Below are positions 35,648 to 44,374 of a stretch of 64,000 nucleotides of DNA, one piece after another. Made by a program: the position numbers and the translations under genes. This stretch comes from Jonesia quinghaiensis DSM 15701 (lineage in GTDB: Bacteria > Actinomycetota > Actinomycetes > Actinomycetales > Cellulomonadaceae), in assembly GCF_000423205.1 (NCBI RefSeq), contig NZ_AUHN01000005.1:124001-188000 (forward strand). The letters are read 5' to 3'. Under the pieces are notes generated by a model that saw only the letters and a list, made by a program, of their open reading frames with translations, searched no databases and was not told the origin of the DNA. Position 1 is the first letter of the stretch, and every line of letters begins with the position of its first letter.

Positions 35648-36292
35648 TTATAGTCCGTTAGAGGGCAACCACTGCCAGGATGTGGTGGTGGCAACACCAT
35701 TGACGAGCAGATCGTGCGACTCACGCGGCAACGGCCGCGACGCAGCGTCGTAAAACTCCTCAGAGTGGACCAGTGCAATTGTGCGGGCATCATCCCGGGC
35801 ATGTTGCAAAGCGCGGTCATACCATCCGCCACCCTGACCCAAACGAACCCCGCGAGTGTCGACCGCCAAAGCTGGACAAATAATCATGTCCGCTTCCTTC
35901 AGCGCATCACACCCCAACGTCGGTGAAGAAGGCTCAGGAGGGCGACCAGGCGCACGCTGCTGAAGGTCATCCTCATCAATGTACGCCGACCAGTCACGGG
36001 TCAACCCCGCCCCCAACACCGGTAGCAGAATCCGCTTACCCAAATGCGTCAACGCATCGAGGGCTGGCTGTGTTTCCGGTTCGCCCGGCCGTGACGCGTA
36101 CAAGGCAATTACTTGTGCACTACGAACGTCAGGGATCGACAACAACGTTTTGGCGAAGTCCTCACCAGCCTCATGACGTAATCGTTCACTGCGACTCTCC
36201 CGGTTGGCGCGTATCGCCGAGCGAAGAGCCGACTTGGCGTCCTCAATCTCAAAGCGCGCATCAATAGGGTAGGGCTGCTTTATCCCGCTCAT
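35648..36292 (-). CDS. 5-formyltetrahydrofolate cyclo-ligase
   Basis: This enzyme converts 5-formyl-THF to 5,10-methenyl-THF using ATP and recovers stored folate. The 214 residues show the family marks: N-terminal KSALRSAIRANRESR, a middle RILLPVLG, and the C-terminal phosphate/folate loop RGVRLGQGGGWYDRAL. The position beside an FmdB-like gene and opposite moeA is the same as Rv0992c in mycobacteria, except that galU is not between them here. Confidence 0.93.
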   Translation of the reverse strand: MSGIKQPYPIDARFEIEDAKSALRSAIRANRESRSERLRHEAGEDFAKTLLSIPDVRSAQVIALYASRPGEPETQPALDALTHLGKRILLPVLGAGLTRDWSAYIDEDDLQQRAPGRPPEPSSPTLGCDALKEADMIICPALAVDTRGVRLGQGGGWYDRALQHARDDARTIALVHSEEFYDAASRPLPRESHDLLVNGVATTTSWQWLPSNGL

Positions 36293-36468
36293 GGTTAAAG
36301 TATGTCAAAGAAAAGGCCATGATGTGTTCATCAGGGGGTGATGTGCCCACACTCACCAGCACACTCAAATGCTCGCCACCCGGGCGTTGCGCACCACCCG
36401 CCCCACCGCCAGTGCACTAGCCTAGAGAAGCCCTGCCAACCACCCGCACCGCCACAGACAGTCTGCGA

Positions 36469-37713
36469 ATGAAAACGGTTCAACAACAACTCACCCAGTT
36501 CCTCGCGCACATTACGCAGGTGCCGCCCTTGGACGTTGCGCTCTCTGACGCATCGGGCTGTATTCTCGCTGCCGACATCGTGGCAACCAGCCCCATCCCA
36601 CCCATGGCACTAGCCGCCTGCGACGGGTACGCAGTCCGCGCAAAAGACGTTGACGGTGCTCACCAAGGTGCACCAGCAGTACTACCCGTAGCGCACCTCG
36701 TCACCTCCGCACTCGATGAACCCTTCCGACTTGTCGAGTTCCAAGCCATCAAAGTCAGCTCAGGAGTGGCACTACCCATCGGCGCAGACGCCGTCATCCC
36801 CCTCGCAGACACCGACCGAGGCGCGGCCAAAGTATCTATCCTTCGCGATGCCCGCCCAGGCTGGAATGTGCTCCCCCAAGGAGCAGACATGCAACAGGGC
36901 GACACCGCCCTCCACGCAGGCACCCGCCTAGGCGCCCGGCAACTCGCCCTAGCCGCCGGCCTCGGGTTCCAACGCATCAAAGTTCACCCCCGACCCCGCG
37001 TGGTGATCGTGCCAGTAGGCGACGAACTCATCCCACCAGGATCCCCACGGCGCGGAATCTACGACTCCAACGGTCCCGCCCTGCGCACCGCAATCAACGA
37101 CGTCGGCGCAGTCGCCATCCAAGTAGCGCCACTACCCGACGCCCCAGCACAACTCTCCGAAGCCATCGAAGACCAACTCGTACGGGCAGACCTCATCGTC
37201 ACCACCGGAGGGCTCTCCGAAGGTGAAAACGACACCCTCAAAGATGTTCTCCTGCACCTAGGAGACGTCCGGTTCGACCACGTCGCCATGCAACCAGGAC
37301 GCAACCAAGGCTTCGGGCTCCTCACTGTCCAAGGATTCGACGAAAAAGACACCCCCACCATCCCCGTCTACGCGCTCCCTGGGAACCCCGCCGCCGCCCA
37401 CGTCGCATTCGAAGTGTTTGTGCGCCCAGCATTACGCGCCATGGCCGGTTACACCGAGCTGTACCGCCCCGCCCTGAGCGCCACCACCACAACCTCATGG
37501 CGCTCACCCGTTGGAGTGCGACAGTTCATCCCCGCTCAGGTCACCGGCGGCCCAGACGGCGGCTATCATGTAACACCAGTAGGCGACCCTGAACACCTCG
37601 AGAACCTGACACTATCCCTTGTCGCCAGCGCAAACGCCCTCGCCGTTGTCCCTGAGGACTCAACGCTGGTAACCACTGGACAGTCTCTGCCCTGCCTCAT
37701 CCTCGAGGACTAA
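36469..37713 (+). CDS. MoeA/gephyrin-like protein (Glp-type)
   Basis: A 414-residue MoeA-family protein: domain with PIPPMALAACDGYAVRAKDV, the MPT-binding domain with VTTGGLSEGENDTLKDVL, and the C-terminal beta domain after YALPGNPAAAHVAFEVFV. MoeA inserts molybdate into molybdopterin. However, the gene order MoeA homologue - rimJ-like - small membrane protein is that of the Corynebacterium Glp/GlpR pair, in which the MoeA-like protein binds FtsZ and works in cell division. No other molybdenum cofactor gene is in the window. I therefore favour the Glp role, by synteny only. Confidence 0.88.
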   Translation: MKTVQQQLTQFLAHITQVPPLDVALSDASGCILAADIVATSPIPPMALAACDGYAVRAKDVDGAHQGAPAVLPVAHLVTSALDEPFRLVEFQAIKVSSGVALPIGADAVIPLADTDRGAAKVSILRDARPGWNVLPQGADMQQGDTALHAGTRLGARQLALAAGLGFQRIKVHPRPRVVIVPVGDELIPPGSPRRGIYDSNGPALRTAINDVGAVAIQVAPLPDAPAQLSEAIEDQLVRADLIVTTGGLSEGENDTLKDVLLHLGDVRFDHVAMQPGRNQGFGLLTVQGFDEKDTPTIPVYALPGNPAAAHVAFEVFVRPALRAMAGYTELYRPALSATTTTSWRSPVGVRQFIPAQVTGGPDGGYHVTPVGDPEHLENLTLSLVASANALAVVPEDSTLVTTGQSLPCLILED

Positions 37714-37749
37714 GCACGCCCAGAGTTGGGCGATAACTGGAGGTAGCGG

Positions 37750-38385
37750 ATGCTGCGCTCGCGATACTGGCCTGTCACGTTGCGCGAAGAGGTGCACCAT
37801 CAACCCCCGTGGGGTGCAGTGACATTGCGCCCCTTAAAAAGGCGAGATGACAAGGAATGGCGTGCTGTGCGAGCCGCAAATGTGGGGTGGCTTGGCCCAT
37901 GGGAAGCCAGTTCACCTGTGATTCCCGGGGAACCCTCGCGTCGCCTTACCTTCGCGCAGTATGTGCGTAGTTTGGATGAAGCTGCGAAAGACGGTGATTC
38001 CTTGCCGTGGGTGATTGACTACAACGGTCAGATCAGCGGCCAACTCTCCGTGATGGGAATTACCTTAGGGTCGTTGCGGGGGGCGAGCATCGGCTATTGG
38101 GTGTCGCAGGAGGTTGCTGGGCGGTCTATCACCCCCCTTGCGGTGGCGATGGCAGTTGATTACTGCTTCTTTGAACGGCACCTTCACCGTATTGAAGTCA
38201 ATATTCGCCCTGAAAACACTGCGAGTTTGCGGGTTGCACAAAAACTTGGGCTGCGCGATGAAGGAATCCGGGAACGGTTTTTGCACATCAATGGTCGGTG
38301 GGCTGACCATCGCACGTTTGCGCTCACCTCTGAGGAAGTTCCTCAAGGCTTGGTGCATCGACTCTCTGAGACGCTGACCTCGTAA
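37750..38385 (+). CDS. RimJ/RimL-type GNAT acetyltransferase
   Basis: A 211-residue GNAT protein of the ribosomal-protein-alanine acetyltransferase group. It begins with a strand GAVTLRPLKRRDDKEWRAVR, has the acetyl-CoA region around QEVAGRSITPLAVAMAV and the typical HRIEVNIRPENTASLRVAQKLGLRDEG. The ATG follows TGGAGG (37738-37743). It lies 36 bases after the MoeA-like gene, as Rv0995 does in mycobacteria. The protein substrate is not known. Confidence 0.92.
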   Translation: MLRSRYWPVTLREEVHHQPPWGAVTLRPLKRRDDKEWRAVRAANVGWLGPWEASSPVIPGEPSRRLTFAQYVRSLDEAAKDGDSLPWVIDYNGQISGQLSVMGITLGSLRGASIGYWVSQEVAGRSITPLAVAMAVDYCFFERHLHRIEVNIRPENTASLRVAQKLGLRDEGIRERFLHINGRWADHRTFALTSEEVPQGLVHRLSETLTS

Positions 38386-38470
38386 AACGCGAATCATAGG
38401 TTCTCAGGTGTGAACAACGCCTCCGACACACCGCAGGAGATGCCCGCGCTGTGTGCCCCATTGACATACC

Positions 38471-39667
38471 GTGATCGGTGTGGAGTCACCCTCAGTCATC
38501 GTCATCCTGCTTATGGTGGGACTGTGGGCTGTCTACTTAGCGCCTCACGCAATGCGCTCCAGGCTCAACGCGCGAGACACCCGGGTTGACGACCGTTATT
38601 CCAAGGATCTGCGGATTTTGGCGGTTGTTGACCCACATGAGGCCGTGGAGCCGCACAGCCACGACCGCCTAAAATCAGTGGCAACCCCACCTCACGGCAT
38701 TCACATGAAAGCCGCGCTGCACTTGGAAGGAGCAGGCATGGTCACCGACCGATCACCTGACCCTGCTCGCGAAGCGATGCTTGCTCGACGCGGTGCTGCT
38801 GCCCGCCGTCGGGCGCTGCTCACCGCGACTCTGCTTGCTCTGACGATTATGTGTGCCGTGCTGGCAAACGTCACCACTATGCCGTGGGGCGTTATTCTGC
38901 TCCCGGCATCGTTGTTTGTCACTGTTCTTGTTCTTGGGCGCCGGGCAGTGATCACCCAGCAGCGTGTGGACCGCGAGTGGGCGCAACGCCAACGTGGGCG
39001 TTCTGAGCGCCCCCGGTCCCGCAACACCACCGCTCACCGTGACGCTATGACACCTACGGAGGCGCGCATCGCCGCGCAACGTGTGCGTGCCACCCAGCGC
39101 GGAGAAGACGTAGCGACCTCGGCATTGTCGCGGGCGGAAATCCAGTACGTTGCAAGTACCCACCGCACAGGTAGTGCTGTGTCAGCTGATGTCAGTGCAA
39201 CCTCAGCGCGGTCACCTGTCGCCGCGCCGCGTAGTTCGTCTCGCCAGGCTCGCGATGCTGCATCAAGTGGGAACAAAGAAACAGCGACTCCTACCTCGGA
39301 TGCCCGTGCGCAATCACCTCAACGTTCAGACGCTTCCGGGCGCCAGCAGGCGCCCCAGCGCCCAACAGAGCACGATGCGCCCGCCCAGGAACCTGCAACC
39401 GCCGCGCCATGGCAGGCCGTTCCCGTGCCGCCACCGGTGTACACCCTCAAAGCGGCGGCTCCCAGTTGGGAACCACCAGGGATCACCCAGGAACTGCAAC
39501 AACTCACCGCTGCGCGTCTGGCCGCAATTGCTGCTGACAGCACAAGCCGCCCCACTGACCCATCGGATGGTGGCGTAGCCGCTAGCGAGTTCGACCCGGA
39601 GCACGAACGCCCAGATTCGCTTGGTTTGGACCTGAACTCCATCCTTGCTCGCCGCCGCGCCGTATAA
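38471..39667 (+). CDS. Membrane protein, GlpR-like partner of the MoeA/Glp protein
   Basis: A 398-residue protein with a short N-terminal hydrophobic helix (VIVILLMVGLWAVYLAPHAM), a long cytoplasmic region, two close transmembrane helices (about 120-160: ALLTATLLALTIMCAVLANV and GVILLPASLFVTVLVLG) and a long Ala/Pro/Gln/Ser-rich tail. Position after moeA-rimJ and the membrane layout match the Rv0996/GlpR-type receptors that hold Glp at the division site. The start is GTG at 38471. Sequence similarity alone is weak, so the call relies on position and topology. Confidence 0.65.
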   Translation: MIGVESPSVIVILLMVGLWAVYLAPHAMRSRLNARDTRVDDRYSKDLRILAVVDPHEAVEPHSHDRLKSVATPPHGIHMKAALHLEGAGMVTDRSPDPAREAMLARRGAAARRRALLTATLLALTIMCAVLANVTTMPWGVILLPASLFVTVLVLGRRAVITQQRVDREWAQRQRGRSERPRSRNTTAHRDAMTPTEARIAAQRVRATQRGEDVATSALSRAEIQYVASTHRTGSAVSADVSATSARSPVAAPRSSSRQARDAASSGNKETATPTSDARAQSPQRSDASGRQQAPQRPTEHDAPAQEPATAAPWQAVPVPPPVYTLKAAAPSWEPPGITQELQQLTAARLAAIAADSTSRPTDPSDGGVAASEFDPEHERPDSLGLDLNSILARRRAV

Positions 39668-39700
39668 CCGCTTCCTATAACCGCGTCACCGTATAACCGC
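39663..39700 (+). repeat. Three direct repeats TATAACCGC
   Basis: TATAACCGC occurs at 39663-39671, 39676-39684 and 39692-39700. The first copy includes the stop codon of the preceding gene. Spacing is 13 and 16 bases. No function assigned. Confidence 0.6.
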
Positions 39701-39785
39701 GCTGCGGCGTCCATAAAACACCACGTGAGGTACCAAAACCCCGGACAAGCCGCGGCACGGTGAAACTGCCGGTAGCGTAAAGGGC

Positions 39786-41198
39786 ATGAGCGACACGCAG
39801 ACCCACGACACGCACATCCCCACCACAGTCCACACCTTGCGCGAAACCTTCGACGCTGGGGTGACTAAGCCACTGGCTTGGCGCACGCACCAACTGGAGC
39901 AACTCGACAAGCTGCTCACCGAACACGAAGACCGCATCGCCGATGCGCTGGCCGCGGACCTCGGGAAACACCCCATCGAGGCATACCTGACAGAAACGTC
40001 GTTCCTCAAGAACGAAATCCGGCACACCGTGAAAAACCTTAAACGGTGGACCAAACCCCGGTATGTCACCCCGAACGTTGCGTTGTTGCCCGCCATCACC
40101 TATTCGGTTGCTGAGCCTCTTGGTGTTGCTCTCATCATCGCGCCCTGGAATTACCCCGTTCAGTTGCTTCTCGCCCCCGCGATTGGCGCCATCGCAGCAG
40201 GCAACGCGGTACTCCTTAAACCTAGCGAAGTAGCCCCAGCAAGTGCCCACCTCCTGGCTGAACTCATCCCGCAATACCTTGATTCTCGGGCTGTGGCAGT
40301 TGTTGAAGGGGGAGTGGAAGAAACTACGCAGCTCCTTGCCCAACGCTTTGACCACATTTTCTACACTGGCAACGCAACGGTGGGGCGCATCGTGATGCGC
40401 GCTGCGGCGGAACACCTCACCCCCGTCACCCTAGAACTTGGCGGAAAATCACCGCTCTACATTGACGACTCCGTTGACCTAGAAACAGCAGCGGACCGCA
40501 TTGTGTGGGGAAAGTTCACCAATGCTGGGCAAACGTGCGTAGCCCCGGACTATATCTTGGCGCAACGCCATGTGGCTGACGCCCTTGTTGTGCACCTGGA
40601 GAACTCGCTGCAACGCCTCTACGGGCCAGTGCCACGCCTTAATGAGGCATACGGCAAAATCATTAACGAACGCCACTATGACCGGCTCCACGCGCACATC
40701 ACCGACCTCACCGAGCGCGGTGTGAAGGTCATCAGCACCCAGGACAATGACCGGCAAACTTGCCACCTCGACCCGGTTATCGCCGTTGATGTTCCCCACG
40801 ATGCTTCCATCATGGGCGAAGAAATCTTTGGCCCCATCTTGCCCATCCGTATTGTTGACGGGCCCAAAGAAGCAATCAACGAAATCAACACCCGCGAAAA
40901 ACCGCTCGCTCTCTACGTGTTCTCTGAGCGCCGCGAAGTGCGCCGGGCATTCCTGCGTGACACCAGCTCTGGGGCCCTGACGTTTGGGTTGCCCATTGGG
41001 CACGTCGCCGCCACAGAATTACCCTTCGGTGGTGTTGGTGAATCAGGGATGGGGGGCTACCACGGCCGGTTCTCCTTTGACACGTTCTCCCACCTCAAGC
41101 CGGTTGTTTCTAAACCATTGAGCCCAGATACGATGCGCATGGTGTACCCGCCATATGCTGGTGAACGCCTCGCCTGGATGCGACGAATCCTTGGATAA
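39786..41198 (+). CDS. Aldehyde dehydrogenase, class 3-like
   Basis: A 470-residue NAD(P)-dependent aldehyde dehydrogenase with the short class 3 form. Marks: APWNYPVQLLLAPAIGAIAAGNAVLLKPSE in the cofactor domain, the catalytic Glu in LELGGKSPLYI, the catalytic Cys in NAGQTCVAPDYIL, and EIFGPILPI near the C terminus. Short forms often act on fatty or aromatic aldehydes; the substrate cannot be read here. It is followed by a DUF4287-like gene with an overlap. Confidence 0.95.
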   Translation: MSDTQTHDTHIPTTVHTLRETFDAGVTKPLAWRTHQLEQLDKLLTEHEDRIADALAADLGKHPIEAYLTETSFLKNEIRHTVKNLKRWTKPRYVTPNVALLPAITYSVAEPLGVALIIAPWNYPVQLLLAPAIGAIAAGNAVLLKPSEVAPASAHLLAELIPQYLDSRAVAVVEGGVEETTQLLAQRFDHIFYTGNATVGRIVMRAAAEHLTPVTLELGGKSPLYIDDSVDLETAADRIVWGKFTNAGQTCVAPDYILAQRHVADALVVHLENSLQRLYGPVPRLNEAYGKIINERHYDRLHAHITDLTERGVKVISTQDNDRQTCHLDPVIAVDVPHDASIMGEEIFGPILPIRIVDGPKEAINEINTREKPLALYVFSERREVRRAFLRDTSSGALTFGLPIGHVAATELPFGGVGESGMGGYHGRFSFDTFSHLKPVVSKPLSPDTMRMVYPPYAGERLAWMRRILG

Positions 41199-41550
41199 CC
41201 ACCCCACCCCACATGCACTGGAACGTTCCACACGCCGTCTGTGGGACCAGTGGCTAGAGCTACTCGATGCCCGGGCATGCGCAACAATGCCCCACCCGGG
41301 CATCGCCCAAACGGCCCTAGAACTCATGCCAGAAGATGTCGACAACCCCCAGTGGTGGGCGCAAAAAGTTGCTATCACCTATGAGCAACACCGGGGCTTA
41401 CGTGCCCTCGGGCAAGCCTCAGACGGCAAGTTCGCGGCCCAAGCATCAAAAACAACACCACTCACCCTCGATGACGATGCCCGCCAAGAGTGGCGCACCT
41501 GGTGGCGTGACGTCATGGCACAGTTCGCCGCGAGAGTTAAATCCAACTAG
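41155..41550 (+). CDS. DUF4287/SRPBCC-associated-like protein
   Basis: A protein of up to 131 residues. The core (LERSTRRLWDQWLELLD, then DNPQWWAQKVAITYEQHRGLR) resembles the DUF4287 module often seen beside SRPBCC domains: a Trp-rich helix followed by WWAQ-V-YEQ-RGLR. The ATG at 41155 lies 44 bases inside the dehydrogenase gene; a TTG at 41191 overlapping only its stop codon is an equal choice. Its 3' end overlaps the end of the convergent pmt gene by 14 bases. Function unknown. Confidence 0.65.
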   Translation: MLVNASPGCDESLDNHPTPHALERSTRRLWDQWLELLDARACATMPHPGIAQTALELMPEDVDNPQWWAQKVAITYEQHRGLRALGQASDGKFAAQASKTTPLTLDDDARQEWRTWWRDVMAQFAARVKSN

Positions 41551-43288
41551 GAAACCACATGTGGGCATTCCAGAACTCGTACGGCACCGCAATGGCCGTC
41601 CAAATCGGGTAATAGAACACTGAAATCACCACAATCATCACCGCAATACCGATGAGGAATTGCCGCGCCCAATCACGGCGCGGTGAGCGCCGACTCCACC
41701 GCCACACACGGTACGCCCAATACGTCACCGCCACATACATAAATGGGGCAATAGCAATGGTGTAAAACGTGAACGTTGTGCGTTCAGGGAAAAACAACCA
41801 AGGGACCCACCCGGCGAGAAGCCCAGCAACCACCACACCAGCCACCCAGTCACCCTTGCGCAACAACCGGTACACGCAAAACACCACACCGGCCGTAGCA
41901 AGCCACCACACCAGCGGATTACCAATCGAGGTGATAGCTGTCGCACATTGGCTACCAAAACAATCGAGGTCGCCCTCCGCACCCTTCTGCCAATAAAAAG
42001 ACGTAGGGCGAATCTGCAACAACCAGCCCCACGCTTGAGCTTCATACTGGTGGTCTGCACTCAACCCCGTATGAAAAGTCCACATGGTCTGGTGGTAGTG
42101 CACAAACGACCGGGCAACATCAGTGATGCTCTCCACCCACTGCGGAAACCACCCCGGATAGTCCGCAGGGTTTTCCACATGCCACAAACGGCCATAAGAC
42201 TGTGAATTGGCGAACCACGACGTCCAAGCCAACAAGTACCCCACAGCCGCAGTAGGAAGCATCACCACCGCAGATGGAATAGCATCACGCCACAATGCAC
42301 CCACAAACCACCGCGGCACACCCACAGTGCGCCGCGCCTGAGCATCCCACAGCACCGCCATCACACAAAACACCGCAAGAAAATACAGGCCAGACCACTT
42401 CACCCCACACGCCAACCCCAACGCCAAAGCCGCCAGCACGCGCCACCTCGTCCACCCCAACCACGGACCAAAGGGGCTACCAGCAGCAGACAGAGCAGAA
42501 GCATCGGCGTTAGCCACCGACGGCGGTGGAGTAACCCACAACCGGGCCAACCGCATCCGCCGCACATGACGATCCCGCAGGAGCAGCACAAACGCCACCA
42601 CCACCCAGAACATCAAAAAAGAATCCAACAACCCCGTGCGAGCATGCACAATCCCCACACCATCAAGGGCAAACAAACCACCCGCGACCACGCCCCAGGC
42701 TGTGGAGCCCAGCATGTACCGGACCGACAACGCCACCATAATGATCGCTAGCGTCCCTGCCAATGCCGCAGAAAACCGCCAAAAAAATGGGTTACTCGGA
42801 TCAGGGAACATCCCGGCAGCAATCATCCACTTACCGAGCGGCGGGTGCACCACATAGTCGGCCTCAGGCAAATACACATTCAGGAAGCCAGCGTTCCACG
42901 TGTCATCAATCTCTTTAGGCCAGTCGTTCTCAAACCCGTTGCGCAGTAGCGTGTATGCGCCTTTCACGTAATAGGTCTCGTCAAAGACAAGTGAATTCGG
43001 CGACCCCAAGCGGATGAAGCGCAGCAGTCCGCCCACCACACCCACCAGCACCGGAGCTAACCAGCCCCACAAGCGCATTGAGCCCGTTGCATCAAACATT
43101 GCAAGCTGACGCGACGAAAATAAACGCCGACGCGCCACCACAACAGGGTCCTCAATGACTACCGGCAACGGATCAAAACCATCCGCCCCAGGGGCTTCAC
43201 GAGCGTGATCTGGGGAAACCCCTGACGGTGGCGCAGCGCGATGCGCTGAACCCTCACCCGGCGACTGTGCAGTACCTGAACCGTTCAC
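41537..43288 (-). CDS. Protein O-mannosyltransferase (PMT family)
   Basis: PMT enzymes move mannose from polyprenyl-phosphate mannose to Ser/Thr of exported proteins; in Actinobacteria they act on Sec-exported lipoproteins. The 583-residue form starts at GTG (43288); longer frames to 43396 would run into the divergent rsmI start. After a hydrophilic 90-residue start there is a large hydrophobic region with about ten helices. The first outside loop has the catalytic DE pair in SLVFDETYYVKGAY, followed by VVHPPLGKW. Position next to rsmI is as Rv1002c/Rv1003. Thr/Ser-rich lipoproteins such as the one at 50.2 kb are possible substrates (inference). Confidence 0.93.
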   Translation of the reverse strand: MNGSGTAQSPGEGSAHRAAPPSGVSPDHAREAPGADGFDPLPVVIEDPVVVARRRLFSSRQLAMFDATGSMRLWGWLAPVLVGVVGGLLRFIRLGSPNSLVFDETYYVKGAYTLLRNGFENDWPKEIDDTWNAGFLNVYLPEADYVVHPPLGKWMIAAGMFPDPSNPFFWRFSAALAGTLAIIMVALSVRYMLGSTAWGVVAGGLFALDGVGIVHARTGLLDSFLMFWVVVAFVLLLRDRHVRRMRLARLWVTPPPSVANADASALSAAGSPFGPWLGWTRWRVLAALALGLACGVKWSGLYFLAVFCVMAVLWDAQARRTVGVPRWFVGALWRDAIPSAVVMLPTAAVGYLLAWTSWFANSQSYGRLWHVENPADYPGWFPQWVESITDVARSFVHYHQTMWTFHTGLSADHQYEAQAWGWLLQIRPTSFYWQKGAEGDLDCFGSQCATAITSIGNPLVWWLATAGVVFCVYRLLRKGDWVAGVVVAGLLAGWVPWLFFPERTTFTFYTIAIAPFMYVAVTYWAYRVWRWSRRSPRRDWARQFLIGIAVMIVVISVFYYPIWTAIAVPYEFWNAHMWFPSWI

Positions 43289-43348
43289 GCCTGCAATCGT
43301 AGGCGACAAGTGCCGCCGCACACCCCGACGACATGGCACAGTTGAGAC

Positions 43349-44176
43349 ATGACCGCACGCCTCATCCTTGCCGCAACCCCCATTGGCAACCACCAAGACG
43401 CCTCCATGCGCCTGCGCGAACTCCTCGAAACATCACCCGTGATCGCCGCCGAGGACACCCGCCGACTCCGCGACCTCGCCACCCGCCTGAACATCACCGT
43501 CACCGGGCGCATCGTGTCCTACCACGAACACAATGAAACGTCTAAAGCAGACCAACTGCTCGATAATATCGAGAACGGCCACGATGTGCTTGTGGTCACC
43601 GACGCCGGAATGCCACTGGTCTCCGACCCCGGATACCGAATCGTGGAACGCGCCATCGAACGCGACATCACCGTCACCGCCGTACCTGGCCCCTCCGCAG
43701 TCCTCACCGCCCTCGCGCTTGCCGGGCTCCCCACCGACAGGTTCACGTTCGAAGGTTTCCTCCCACGCAAACCCTCTGACCGCCGCAAAACACTCGCAGC
43801 ACTCGCCACAGAACCACGCACCATGGTCTTCTTCGAAGCCACCCACCGCGTCGATGACTCCCTTGCCGATCTCGCACAAGCATTCGGCTCGCAACGCCGC
43901 GCAGCCTTATGTCGCGAACTCACCAAAACCTACGAAGAAGTTGTCCGAGCGTCCCTCAGCGATCTCGCTGCACAAGCAGCTGAAGGGCGTTTCAAAGGCG
44001 AAATTGTCCTCGTGGTTGCTGGGGCAGAACCCACCCCAGGTGTCAGCCTCGACGACGCAATCACCCGAGCACGTTTGCTGGCGGATGCTGGGGAACGAAC
44101 AAAAGACGCCGCCGCGCTCGTTGCTGCAGAAACGGGGATATCGAAGCGTGAGATTTACCAAGGGCTCATCTCCTAA
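43349..44176 (+). CDS. rsmI: 16S rRNA 2'-O-ribose methyltransferase RsmI
   Basis: RsmI methylates the ribose of C1402 in 16S rRNA. The 275 residues show the tetrapyrrole methylase-type fold: ILAATPIGNHQDAS at the start, AAEDTRRLRDL, VTDAGMPLVSDPGYRIV, VPGPSAVLTALALAGLPTDRF and the EGFLPRK and RELTKTYEE motifs. It is divergent from pmt with a 60-base gap. A pyrimidine-only tract begins immediately after its stop codon. Confidence 0.96.
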   Translation: MTARLILAATPIGNHQDASMRLRELLETSPVIAAEDTRRLRDLATRLNITVTGRIVSYHEHNETSKADQLLDNIENGHDVLVVTDAGMPLVSDPGYRIVERAIERDITVTAVPGPSAVLTALALAGLPTDRFTFEGFLPRKPSDRRKTLAALATEPRTMVFFEATHRVDDSLADLAQAFGSQRRAALCRELTKTYEEVVRASLSDLAAQAAEGRFKGEIVLVVAGAEPTPGVSLDDAITRARLLADAGERTKDAAALVAAETGISKREIYQGLIS

Positions 44177-44228
44177 CCTCCTCTCCCTTTCCCTCTCCCT
44201 TTCCCTCTCCCTCCCCTCTCCTCTCCTC
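44177..44228 (+). repeat. 52-base pure pyrimidine tract with mirror repeat
   Basis: All 52 bases are C or T. Inside, the unit CTCTCCCTTTCC is repeated and TCTCCCTTTCCCTCT is a perfect mirror repeat, a form that can take up triplex (H-DNA) structure. It follows the rsmI stop codon and precedes the palindromes at 44228. Confidence 0.85.
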
Positions 44229-44303
44229 ATGCCGAGATCCTAGATCTCGGCATGAGATCCCTGCCCTGAGCAAGGATGTCGCGCCGAGATCTAGGATCTC
44301 GGC
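44228..44303. repeat. Two tandem palindromes of the GCCGAGATC family
   Basis: First: CATGCCGAGATC (44228-44239) and its inverse (44243-44254), loop CTA. Second: GCCGAGATC (44283-44291) and its inverse (44295-44303), loop TAG. The stems are the same and the loops are inverse. The core GCCGAGATCCT also forms the ends of the large palindrome at 49132. They lie between rsmI and the ABC exporter gene. Confidence 0.8.
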
Positions 44304-44374
44304 CGTAGAGCATAGTGTGGGCGGGGTTGCGAAAACCCTATCGAATCGATCCGATTCGGTGAACAATAGATGCC

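Noticed and set aside
36469-36469. Molybdenum cofactor riboswitch before the MoeA-like gene
   Set aside because: The 175-base divergent gap shows none of the conserved blocks and is rich in simple C/A runs.
41537-41550. Sequence error at the overlapping ends of the DUF4287-like and pmt genes
   Set aside because: Both stop codons are in good frames and short tail-to-tail overlaps are common; no sign of an error.
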